This document shows positions 35,743-44,058 of a stretch of 64,000 nt of DNA, one piece after another. The notes beneath the pieces are model-generated. The model was not told the DNA's origin, ran no database searches, and was given only the letters and a program-made list of their open reading frames with translations. Made by a program: the position numbers and the translations under genes. The DNA lies in NCBI GenBank assembly GCA_002360925.1, contig DERN01000011.1:192908-256907 (forward strand). The letters run 5' to 3'. This DNA comes from Flavobacteriaceae bacterium UBA3339. GTDB taxonomy: Bacteria; Bacteroidota; Bacteroidia; Flavobacteriales; Flavobacteriaceae. The stretch's first letter is position 1. Every line of letters starts with the position of its first letter.

Positions 35743-37179
35743 TTAATCGTTTAAAATATCATTTACATGCTCTACCCAATCATAATCGGGAATGTTAGAA
35801 TCAATGAAAAAATCGGGTTGAATTCCAATTTCATCGATCGGAAAATCGGGAACTCTTTTACTTTTAGAAAGAGCATATCCTAATTCGAATTCCTTACAAG
35901 ACGATTCTACATAGTACATATTCGAAATATCTAAAACTCCGAAAGTTGTGACACCGAAAAGCTTAACTTTTTTACTTTGTTTTGCTGCCAATAAAAATTG
36001 TTCATCTGTGCTTCCGTTTCCTTTATTTATAATAATTCCTACATTTTTCGGATAAGGATAAACAGTATCTAGCTTTGTTAATGTTACATCATATTGATTC
36101 AATCCAACATATTTACCTAAATTTTGTTCTAATTTATCGTAAGCTTTTTTAGCCCATTCTTTACTATTTTCATCAAAACCATATTCGGGTTTATTGATAA
36201 AATCTAACATCCGTTGATTGTTTAATTGAGTTGATCGAAATTGAACACCCACAGTTCGTATAGGATTTGTGTATAAATAAGGAATTAATTCATTAAAACT
36301 ACTATCACTTCCGCCTGTTCCGTTTCGAATATCAATAATTAAATTTTCTGTTTTTAAAATAAGCTCTTTATTTGTTGCCAATAAACTATCTATAGCAGCT
36401 TTGTTTTCTTGACGAAAAGACGGAATTCGCAACATTAAAGTTTTCTCATTCAACTTTTCTAAATAAGGTTTAGTTTCTGCCAACATGGTAAAATACTTCT
36501 CGATTTTAGAATCTTTAGGCAATTCCGGATAAACACGTTTTAAAAACATTCGTCCTATTTTTAAATAATTAGCATCTATCAATCCAATATCATTTGATTC
36601 TACCGCAGAATGATCTCGCATATAAAAAGTACTTTTTTCTGCCTTTTTATCGATTCTTAATTTTACTTGATCTTTTGTCCAAGTTTCGGCTCCCGATTCA
36701 ATAATAAAACCTATGTATTCATTGCCTTGTTTCTTAATTCCTATTTTGTAAGGTTCTGTTGTCCAAATTCCTTCATAATCGGTTTCTTTTTTGGTTTTCA
36801 AGTATTTTTCAAACTTAGGAAGATCTACTTTAAAGGTTTCCCAATTCGAGAAATCTTGTTTATCTACCGCTTCAGTATTTGTATTCTGAACTTGGTTTAA
36901 TAATGAAATATCGATGTGCCCCGATCTAAAAAACTGCAACCATTCATATAAAATTGGACTACATTCTGTAATGTTTTTAGCTTTTTTAATTTTTGCAAAA
37001 ATGCGTTCGTTATGATCTTTATACGCTTGCTCTCCTTTTTTTTCTAAAACGTATTCAAATCCGGCATCGTTTTCTTCAAATGTTTTCTTTACCCATTCAA
37101 AATTACTTTCGCAATTACAATTTTGTGCCGAAGCAATTCCGAAAAATAAAACGGTAAAAAGTACTAGAGTGTGTTTCAT
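35743..37179 (-). CDS. S41-family peptidase-like periplasmic protein
   Basis: 478 residues. A signal peptide (about 1-18, G-I-A-S-A-Q) is followed by a lead domain and a C-terminal S41 core. The core shows I-D-I-R-N-G-T-G-G near 285, a candidate nucleophile serine in N-K-G-N-G-S-T-D-E-Q near 390, and the terminal G-I-Q-P-D-F. No PDZ domain is apparent. The T-F-G-K-G motif that supplies the catalytic lysine in CtpA reads T-F-G-V-L here, so it is either a tricorn-type variant or inactive. It lies between HlyD and ATPase genes in the exporter operon. Confidence 0.82.
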   Translation of the reverse strand: MKHTLVLFTVLFFGIASAQNCNCESNFEWVKKTFEENDAGFEYVLEKKGEQAYKDHNERIFAKIKKAKNITECSPILYEWLQFFRSGHIDISLLNQVQNTNTEAVDKQDFSNWETFKVDLPKFEKYLKTKKETDYEGIWTTEPYKIGIKKQGNEYIGFIIESGAETWTKDQVKLRIDKKAEKSTFYMRDHSAVESNDIGLIDANYLKIGRMFLKRVYPELPKDSKIEKYFTMLAETKPYLEKLNEKTLMLRIPSFRQENKAAIDSLLATNKELILKTENLIIDIRNGTGGSDSSFNELIPYLYTNPIRTVGVQFRSTQLNNQRMLDFINKPEYGFDENSKEWAKKAYDKLEQNLGKYVGLNQYDVTLTKLDTVYPYPKNVGIIINKGNGSTDEQFLLAAKQSKKVKLFGVTTFGVLDISNMYYVESSCKEFELGYALSKSKRVPDFPIDEIGIQPDFFIDSNIPDYDWVEHVNDILND

Positions 37180-37186
37180 TATGAAT

Positions 37187-38428
37187 CTATTTTTTTATGG
37201 TTAATTCTTGTATTTCTTTATAATCTTCGTAATTCGATGTAATAATTTTTTCGCCCGCTTTTAATCCCGAAACTACTTCATAAACATTTGGATTTTCGCG
37301 TCCTAATTCAATTTTTCGTCTCATTGCTTTATTGTTTTCTACTACAAAAATCCATTTTCCTTGAGTGGCAGCGTAAAAAGATCCTTTGGGAATAACGATT
37401 TTCTTTTCTTTTTCAGATAAAATCAGTTTTACACCAACCGACAAACCTTCTTGTAAATTAGCCGGAATTTTATCGATGAATTCTAATTCGGCTTTAAACT
37501 TTCCGCTTTTTATTTCGGGCGAAATCTTGGTTACTTTCACTTTAATGATTTTTCCTTTCATTTCGATTTGTCCGTATTGATTTTCCTGAATTCGATCTAA
37601 ATAATATTCGTCAACCATTGCAACCAATTTATAACCGCTTAAAATATCGACTTTTCCTATGCTTTTTCCGGCTTCAATTGATTGTCCTAAAGTTGCTTCG
37701 AACGAACTTAATCTTCCCGAATCTGGAGCTAAAACCAAAAAGTTCTTTTTATTCTGTCGCAACGTTACCAAACTTTTTCGCATAATTGCCAACGCTTCGT
37801 CGATTTGTTTTAACTGAATGTTATTCGATTCGCGTTCTTTAATTAAACTTTGCTGAATAATCGATTTTCGTTCTTGCTGATATCGCAATTTTTCCTGTGT
37901 GTTTTCCCATTCGTTCTTCGCTAAAACTTCGCGATCGTATAACTTTTTATTTAAATCATAATCCAATTTCGATTGATTGTAATCGTGTTCAATCGCAACA
38001 AAATCTTTTGATAAACTTAATTCTTGATTTCGAATCGAAAGTTTCGAAACATTTAATTGATTCATTTGTTCAATAATAGCTGTTTCTTGCGTTAAATAAT
38101 TCAATTCGGTATTAGGATTATACAAACGTGCAATAGGCATTCCTTTTGAAATCATTTCGCCATTTTCAACGAAAATTTCCTGAACCGAACCGCCTTCAAC
38201 CACATTAATTAAAATAGAATTAATTGGTTCAATCTGCGCCTGAAACACCACAAAATCTTCAAAATTATCTTCGTAAACTTCTTTAATCATCAACTCGTTT
38301 GCGTTTACAGTTAATGATCGTGGACGTTTAGTTACATAGAAACTCGAAACGCCTAAAACAGTAATTGCAACAGCAATTAAACCTAAACGTTTGTATTTAT
38401 TTTTTTTTGTATTGATTTTAGTGTCCAT
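37187..38428 (-). CDS. HlyD-family periplasmic adaptor
   Basis: 413 residues. One N-terminal membrane helix (about 14-32) precedes a lipoyl-like half-motif, a long coiled-coil hairpin (about 105-220, rich in Q/E/K/L), a second lipoyl half (F-L-V-L-A-P-D-S-G-R-L near 230) and beta-barrel domains to a C-terminal V-S-G-L-K-A-G-E-K-I. It links the inner-membrane permeases to TolC. First gene of the leftward operon; a sigma-54-like promoter lies at 38486-38501 and tandem palindromes further upstream. Confidence 0.92.
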   Translation of the reverse strand: MDTKINTKKNKYKRLGLIAVAITVLGVSSFYVTKRPRSLTVNANELMIKEVYEDNFEDFVVFQAQIEPINSILINVVEGGSVQEIFVENGEMISKGMPIARLYNPNTELNYLTQETAIIEQMNQLNVSKLSIRNQELSLSKDFVAIEHDYNQSKLDYDLNKKLYDREVLAKNEWENTQEKLRYQQERKSIIQQSLIKERESNNIQLKQIDEALAIMRKSLVTLRQNKKNFLVLAPDSGRLSSFEATLGQSIEAGKSIGKVDILSGYKLVAMVDEYYLDRIQENQYGQIEMKGKIIKVKVTKISPEIKSGKFKAELEFIDKIPANLQEGLSVGVKLILSEKEKKIVIPKGSFYAATQGKWIFVVENNKAMRRKIELGRENPNVYEVVSGLKAGEKIITSNYEDYKEIQELTIKK

Positions 38429-38485
38429 TATTTCATAATTTTACAAAACAGCTCAATGATTTTGCTATTTCACTAATAATCAATA

Positions 38486-38501
38486 AGTAATAAACGTGCC
38501 T
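38486..38501 (-). promoter_or_regulatory. candidate sigma-54 promoter for the exporter operon
   Basis: On the minus strand AGGCACGTTTATTACT matches TGGCACG-N4-TTGCW at exact spacing with two mismatches (first T to A, and G to A in the -12 TTGC). The predicted start near 38476 gives a leader of about 47 bases before the HlyD ATG. Confidence 0.5.
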
Positions 38502-38560
38502 GAAATTTAAAATTCATTAATCAATTGATTAAAAGCAATTTAAAAAAAGAGCCAAAAACC

Positions 38561-38603
38561 AACTGTCCGAAAACGAACACCAAACTGTCCAAAAGTGAAC
38601 AGT
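38561..38603. promoter_or_regulatory. two tandem palindromes, candidate enhancer sites
   Basis: Site 2 (38584-38603) is ACTGTCCAAAAGTGAACAGT, an inverted repeat of ACTGTyC. Site 1 (38562-38581) repeats it 22 bases away with a weaker right arm. The 22-base offset is about two helical turns. Both sites lie 95-117 bases upstream of the predicted sigma-54 start for the exporter operon and just before the activator gene. Confidence 0.6.
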
Positions 38604-38616
38604 TAAAAAATAAACA

Positions 38617-39960
38617 ATGAAAAAAACACAAGCTACCATTTTAATTATCGACGATCAGGAAGAAATTTTAATTGCCGGAAAATTACTTTTAAAAAGGCAA
38701 TTCGAAACTATTTTGACGTGTTCTGATCCTAAAAAAATCCCTCAAATTATTTCTGAAAAAGAAATTGACGTTGTATTAATGGATATGAATTTTAGAACCG
38801 GTTATGAAGACGGAAAAGAAGGCATTTTTTGGTTGAAGGAAATTAAAAAAATGCAGCCTAAAACAAATGTTATTTTAATGACTTCGTACGGAACGGTTGA
38901 AACAGCAGTTGAAGGTTTAAAATTAGGTGCGATTGATTATGTACTAAAACCTTGGGATAATGAAAAGTTGGTTGAATTGATTAAAAACGCGGTAAAGCAA
39001 CATCGCAAAGCCAAACAAACAACTGAATCAAAAGAAAAAGCATTGTTTTTAGGAAAAGCACCCGCCATAGAAAAAGTATACAAAGTTACCAACAGAATTG
39101 CAATAACCGATGCAACCATTTTAATTTTGGGCGAAAACGGAACAGGAAAAACAGTTTTAGCACAAAGTATTCATCAGCAATCTAAGCGAAAAAACGAACC
39201 TTTTATTCATGTTGATTTAGGATCGTTAAACGAAAATTTATTCGAAAGTGAATTATTTGGTTACGCAAAAGGAGCTTTTACCGATGCAAAACAAGATACG
39301 TTGGGTAGATTTGAAAGCGCCAACGGCGGAACTCTTTTTTTAGATGAAATCGGAAATGTTCCGTTCCATTTACAAGCCAAACTTTTACAAGCCATTCAAA
39401 ACAAAGAAATTGTTCGTGTTGGCGAAAGTAAAACGCGCAAAATAGATGTTAGAATTATTACTGCAACCAATATTGATTTGGAAGAAGCTGTAAAAAACGG
39501 AAATTTTCGAGAAGATTTGTATTATAGAATCAACACGATTTCGGTTACGATGCCAAAACTGAATGAGCGAAAAGAAGATATTAAACCTTTAATTGCATAT
39601 TTTGTGGAAATTGCTGCTGAAAAGTACGACTTAGAACTTCCGACAATTAATGATGAAATCTTGAATCAATTAGAACATTACGAATGGAACGGAAATATTC
39701 GCGAATTACAAAACCGAATTGAACGCGCGGTAATTTTAGCCGAAAACAACGAAATTTCGATGGAAAATTTAGGTTTTGATTCCTTCATTCCGATTATTCC
39801 AAACGAAAACCTGCAAACTTTGTCGGATATTGAAAAACAAAAAATCTCAGAACGTTTACATTTTCACAACGGAAACATTAGTAAAACAGCCGAAGATTTG
39901 GGAGTTTCGCGCGCAGCTTTATATCGAAAATTAGAAAAATACAACATTCAGAATAATTAA
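38617..39960 (+). CDS. sigma-54-dependent response regulator (NtrC family)
   Basis: 447 residues: receiver domain (1-120, phospho-acceptor D56 in V-L-M-D-M-N), AAA+ activator domain (about 145-375, Walker A G-E-N-G-T-G-K-T, Walker B T-L-F-L-D-E-I) and a Fis-type helix-turn-helix (about 408-445, N-I-S-K-T-A-E-D-L-G-V-S-R-A-A-L-Y). The sigma-54-contacting loop reads G-A-F-T-D-A instead of canonical G-A-F-T-G-A. It is divergent from the exporter operon and followed after 2 bases by its kinase, so the pair probably controls that operon. Confidence 0.94.
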   Translation: MKKTQATILIIDDQEEILIAGKLLLKRQFETILTCSDPKKIPQIISEKEIDVVLMDMNFRTGYEDGKEGIFWLKEIKKMQPKTNVILMTSYGTVETAVEGLKLGAIDYVLKPWDNEKLVELIKNAVKQHRKAKQTTESKEKALFLGKAPAIEKVYKVTNRIAITDATILILGENGTGKTVLAQSIHQQSKRKNEPFIHVDLGSLNENLFESELFGYAKGAFTDAKQDTLGRFESANGGTLFLDEIGNVPFHLQAKLLQAIQNKEIVRVGESKTRKIDVRIITATNIDLEEAVKNGNFREDLYYRINTISVTMPKLNERKEDIKPLIAYFVEIAAEKYDLELPTINDEILNQLEHYEWNGNIRELQNRIERAVILAENNEISMENLGFDSFIPIIPNENLQTLSDIEKQKISERLHFHNGNISKTAEDLGVSRAALYRKLEKYNIQNN

Positions 39961-39962
39961 AG

Positions 39963-41297
39963 ATGAAACAAAATATCCGAATACACTTATCATTTCGTGC
40001 GGTTTTACTTGTTGTACTTTTGGTTTTAACAGCTTATTTTGCGTTTAAACATTATTGGTTTTCGGTTGCATTTCTCGCCGTTTTAGCTCTTTTTTCACTT
40101 GCCGAATTCATTTTTTATATTCAACAATTACTTTCGGGAAATCAGAAAATTATTACAGCACTTTTACACAATGATTTTAGTTTGAATTTGGAAGGAAATG
40201 CACTTCAAAAAAACAATCAAACTATAAAATTGTACCATAAAATAAAGGAAGAACATCAACTTAATATTTCGAAAGAGATTCTGTATAATCAATTACTTAA
40301 TGCGGTTTCGTCGGGTTTTTTAATTCTGAAAAAAGAAGAAAACGATCGTAAAATCATTTTCATGAACACGCATTTTCAGCAATTATTCGATGTTCCTTCG
40401 GTAAGTTCTTGGAATTATTTAAAAAAGTTGATTCCGCAGTTTTGTGAATCATTAGAACAAAAACAATTTGCTGAATTAAAAACAACAATCGATATTCAAA
40501 TTAACGGAGAAGAACGTCAAACTTATGTGATTCAAAATTCGAAAACCTTTTTAGCGAATGAATCGTACGATGTTATCTTTTTAGATTCAGTTCAGCGTGT
40601 AATTGATTCGACCGAAAAAGAAGCTTGGATGAATATTATGAAAGTGATTGCACATGAAATTATTAATTCATTAACGCCGATTTATTCGTTGGCAAATACA
40701 ACGAAAACATATTTTGAAAGCGATGATTTAGATAAAGAAGATTACGAAGATATTCGGTTGAGTTTAGACACCATTATGAACCGAAGCCAGCATTTGCAAA
40801 CATTTGTAGAACAATACAGACAATTAACAATGTTGCCAAATCCGGTAAAATCGAATCATTATTTAAACGAAATTGTACACGAAATTCAACAATCGTTTCA
40901 ATCCGAATTTACAGAAAAGCAAATTGTTTTTAATGCTAACATTAATTCAGAAATTAAAGTACAAGTCGATCGCATTCAGTTTGAACAAGTTTTAATCAAC
41001 TTAATTAAAAATGCGATTTATTCTGTTGAAAATGCAGAAGAGAAATCAATTCAAATTTCAGTTAAAACTTCTGAAAATCGTTTGCAAATCATCATTCAAG
41101 ATTCGGGCGAATTTATTGATGAAACCATTCTTTCAAAAATCTTTCTACCTTTTTATACCACACGAAAAAATGGCGCCGGAATTGGTTTAGCTTTATCAAA
41201 AAGTATTGTAGAAGCGCATAATGGTTATTTGTATTATCAACAAAATCAAGATGTAAAGCAATTTGTAATTGTTTTAAGTCGTTTTACGTTGCCTTAA
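39963..41297 (+). CDS. sensor histidine kinase
   Basis: 444 residues. Two adjacent N-terminal membrane helices (about 11-52) with almost no periplasmic loop suggest sensing within or near the membrane. A PAS-like segment (about 100-200) precedes the H-box V-I-A-H-E-I-I-N-S-L-T-P near 230. The ATPase domain has the N-box L-I-N-L-I-K-N-A, D-S-G-E and the G-box G-A-G-I-G-L-A-L. Partner of the adjacent NtrC-type regulator. The lack of a sensor domain resembles kinases that respond to envelope or membrane stress. Confidence 0.93.
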   Translation: MKQNIRIHLSFRAVLLVVLLVLTAYFAFKHYWFSVAFLAVLALFSLAEFIFYIQQLLSGNQKIITALLHNDFSLNLEGNALQKNNQTIKLYHKIKEEHQLNISKEILYNQLLNAVSSGFLILKKEENDRKIIFMNTHFQQLFDVPSVSSWNYLKKLIPQFCESLEQKQFAELKTTIDIQINGEERQTYVIQNSKTFLANESYDVIFLDSVQRVIDSTEKEAWMNIMKVIAHEIINSLTPIYSLANTTKTYFESDDLDKEDYEDIRLSLDTIMNRSQHLQTFVEQYRQLTMLPNPVKSNHYLNEIVHEIQQSFQSEFTEKQIVFNANINSEIKVQVDRIQFEQVLINLIKNAIYSVENAEEKSIQISVKTSENRLQIIIQDSGEFIDETILSKIFLPFYTTRKNGAGIGLALSKSIVEAHNGYLYYQQNQDVKQFVIVLSRFTLP

Positions 41298-41305
41298 TTT
41301 TTAAT

Positions 41306-41313
41306 TATTTTTG
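41306..41313 (+). promoter_or_regulatory. -7 promoter element for the zinc-ribbon gene
   Basis: TATTTTTG matches TAnnTTTG and ends 23 bases before the ATG at 41337. Confidence 0.5.
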
Positions 41314-41336
41314 TAAATTGAACCTTTTAGAAAAAA

Positions 41337-42712
41337 ATGGCAAAAAGAATAAAAGCAATTAAATGTCCGCAATGCGGAAGCACAAGTGCTACGAACTTAC
41401 GAACAGATTATTATAAATGCAATAGTTGCGGAACCGAGTTTTTTTAGACAACGACGACATTAACATTCATCATAATTACAATTATCCGAAACCCAATATC
41501 GATAAAAAGCGAATTTTAAAAATCGTATTATTTATTGCGTTGGGTTTTATTGGATTGAATATTTTTATTGGTGTTATTGGCTTAATTTTCTCTAAAAAAG
41601 AAACGGTTCCAAAATACAATACGTACAGTTCGCCAACCAACAACGTAACAGACAAAAAAGAAGAACTCGTTTACGATTGGGATTATCAATCAAACGAAAT
41701 GTTTCTAGATGCTAATGGAAAACCGCATTTAGCTGTTGTGGGAAATCTTAAAAAATCGACCGATCGTTTTAATGATGAAAAGAATTTCAACGTTTATATT
41801 GGTCTTTTTAATCCAATCACTTCCCAAAAAGAATGGGTTAAACCTTTAATGGAAACTCCCGTTAAGTTATCGAGCAGCGATGTAAAACTATCTGTTTTTC
41901 AAGACAACAATTTGTATATTATTATAAAATCGAAATACGTCTTTCAACTCGATCGTAAAACCTTAACGTTTAAAAGTGTGTTGGAAGATTATGTAAAAAA
42001 CAATGAGAATTTAAGTATCGGAATTGCAAAAATCGAGTTTAAATACGATAATTATGGTTCGGCATATCAAATAGTGAATAACGAAGGTAAAACTTTGGTT
42101 TATTATCCGCTTATAAACAAAACAATTCCCGAGAAACAAGTGTATTTAGAACAACGTAAAAAATTACCGAATCCGGAAACGAAAACGGCTTTTGTTTTTT
42201 CTAGCAAATCATCTGATTTTCCCGAAGAAAAAATTCAATTAATTAAATATACTTATTCCTATCAATACGGCTATCCTAAAGACGATGCACGTTTTTCGTG
42301 GAGTCGAGATTATTGTCGTTCCGGAATTTTCACCGATCGCGATCCTTATCAAAAAAGATTGATTAATAATTGGATGAAAGAAGGTTCACGCATTATTAAT
42401 TATAAAGATTTTACACCGAATCGCTTGTATTTTTCGGCAAAAGTTATTGCGTTTAATGATTCGTTTGTAATTATTACATTTAAACCAACTCCTGCAGAAG
42501 ACGATATGTATCAATTACAGTTTTTAGATCCTGAAACGGGAGCTATCCAAAAAACATTTCCAACCGATTTAACAAGAGCCGGCGATAAAGGATATTTGTT
42601 AAAAGATGGATTTATCATTAAAAATTCGAGCAAATATTCTTATTTTGATTACAACGGAAAACTGCAAAATACTTTCGAAGGGTACAATCCGAAATTTAAC
42701 CAACTAAACTAA
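41337..42712 (+). pseudogene. zinc-ribbon membrane protein with a frame break in a T7 run
   Basis: The ATG at 41337 opens a 36-residue zinc ribbon (C-P-Q-C-G then C-N-S-C-G) that stops at 41445-41447. One extra T in the T run at 41439-41445 would join it, through E-F-F-L-D-N-D-D, to the long frame that runs to 42712. That frame has one membrane helix (I-V-L-F-I-A-L-G-F-I-G-L) and a roughly 350-residue extracytoplasmic domain. The combined protein would be about 458 residues. The downstream frame alone has only a TTG start. Either mutation, sequencing error or slippage. The neighbouring SPFH gene suggests a membrane-integrity role like the Bacillus ydjGHI locus. Confidence 0.7.
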
Positions 42713-42717
42713 AAATT

Positions 42718-43725
42718 ATGGGAATATTTAATCTTTTTAGCAATCAACTTTCTAAGGTTATTGAATGGCAAAATCAACAACCAGATGTTTTATGGTATAA
42801 ATTTCCTTCGAGTCGAAATGAAATCATCAATGCCAGTAAATTGATTTTAGCGCCCGGACAAGGTTGTATTTTAGTTTACGAAGGACAGATTGAAAATGTG
42901 TTGACCGAACCTGGAATGTACAATCTTAAAACCGATAATCATCCGTTTTTTACAACGATGACGCGTTTAAGACAAAACTTCGAATCGGAACATAAACTGT
43001 ATATCTACTTCTTTAGAACTGCCGAAATTTTAAATCAATCGTGGGGAACTTCGAATTTGATAAAATACATCGATCCGCAATATAATTTATCGGTTGAAAT
43101 TGGTTTAAACGGAACTTTTTCTTATTCGATCCAAAACCAAGAAAAGTTTTATTCTCAAATAGTTGCTAATCAATCAAGCGTTTTAACAAGTCAGATTCGC
43201 GATGTTTTAAACAATAAAATTCCGCAACAAATTATTTCTACAATTGCACAAAGTAAATTGGGTTATAACGAAATCGATTCGAAACTTCAAGAATTATCAG
43301 ATCAAATAAAACAGAACATTGCTCAAGATTTTTTGGATTTAGGATTGCATCTTATCGACTTTAAAGTTTTAGGAACTCAGTTCGATTCTAACACACAAAG
43401 ACGAATTGGAGAAATTGCCGATTTATCTGCTCAAAACCAAGCCGCACAAATTGCAGGATTAAGTTATGTTGAATTAGAAAAATTGCGTGCTTTGCGAGAT
43501 GCTGCCCAAAACGAAGGCGGATTAGCAGGAATTGGCGCACAATTAGGCGTAGGAATGGAAATTGGGAAACAGTTTGATTTAGAAAAAGAAAATCTAAAAA
43601 GCGACTTCGAAAACAACGAAGATTTTGTAGAAAAATTACAGAAGTTGCAATTACTATTAAAAGAAAATATCATTAACCAAGAAGAATTTGACACATTAAA
43701 AAAACAAATTCTCGATAAAATGTAA
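42718..43725 (+). CDS. SPFH-domain protein (YdjI/virion-core-like)
   Basis: 335 residues. A YdjI-type SPFH domain occupies about 20-260 (V-L-W-Y-K-F-P, L-A-P-G-Q-G-C-I-L-V-Y-E-G near 45-60, S-V-E-I-G-L-N-G-T-F-S-Y near 130). A hydrophobic glycine-rich segment (G-G-L-A-G-I-G-A-Q-L-G-V-G near 265) and a C-terminal short-coiled-coil tail (L-L-K-E-N-I-I-N-Q-E-E-F-D) follow. Bacillus YdjI helps recruit PspA to the membrane. Starts 5 bases after the zinc-ribbon gene, so the two are one unit. Confidence 0.85.
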   Translation: MGIFNLFSNQLSKVIEWQNQQPDVLWYKFPSSRNEIINASKLILAPGQGCILVYEGQIENVLTEPGMYNLKTDNHPFFTTMTRLRQNFESEHKLYIYFFRTAEILNQSWGTSNLIKYIDPQYNLSVEIGLNGTFSYSIQNQEKFYSQIVANQSSVLTSQIRDVLNNKIPQQIISTIAQSKLGYNEIDSKLQELSDQIKQNIAQDFLDLGLHLIDFKVLGTQFDSNTQRRIGEIADLSAQNQAAQIAGLSYVELEKLRALRDAAQNEGGLAGIGAQLGVGMEIGKQFDLEKENLKSDFENNEDFVEKLQKLQLLLKENIINQEEFDTLKKQILDKM

Positions 43726-43730
43726 GGATT

Positions 43731-44006
43731 ATGAAACAGTTTATTGGAACATTATTAGCTTTATTGGTTCTTTTTATTTCGAGCTATTTTTTATTGAGAA
43801 TGTGGGGAATAGAACTTCTTAGTACCGAAAACCTCAACAAAACATTATCGACAATCGGAATTTTAGCTGTAACTGCTATTATTTTGGTTAATGTAATTAT
43901 TATTCCTTTTTTTTACAAGTGGCAAAAACGGAAAATACGAAGAAACCGATACCGTTGCGCAAAAGAAAATAAAGTAAATTCAGCTTGTCAATTTGAGATT
44001 TGTTGA
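43731..44006 (+). CDS. small two-helix membrane protein, C-terminus doubtful
   Basis: 91 residues as read, with membrane helices at about 5-23 and 40-62. The last 25 residues are very basic and cysteine-containing, unlike a normal tail. If one T is removed from the T8 run at 43907-43914, the frame instead ends P-F-F-T-S-G-K-N-G-K-Y-E-E-T-D-T-V-A-Q at a TAA at 43975-43977, which looks far more natural. No family recognised. Third gene of the zinc-ribbon/SPFH unit. Confidence 0.65.
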   Translation: MKQFIGTLLALLVLFISSYFLLRMWGIELLSTENLNKTLSTIGILAVTAIILVNVIIIPFFYKWQKRKIRRNRYRCAKENKVNSACQFEIC

Positions 44007-44009
44007 ATA

Positions 44010-44042
44010 AAAAAAGAGGCAGTATAATACAGCCTCTTTTTT
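44010..44042. terminator. bidirectional terminator between the SPFH unit and pit
   Basis: 11-bp stem AAAAAAGAGGC / GCCTCTTTTTT with an 11-base loop, between convergent genes. Confidence 0.88.
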
Positions 44043-44058
44043 ATGATAAATTCTATTT

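Noticed and set aside
41426..41447. TTG start for the membrane protein after the zinc ribbon
   Set aside because: The TTG sits inside the ribbon's codons; the ribbon and downstream frame fit better as one protein broken at T7.
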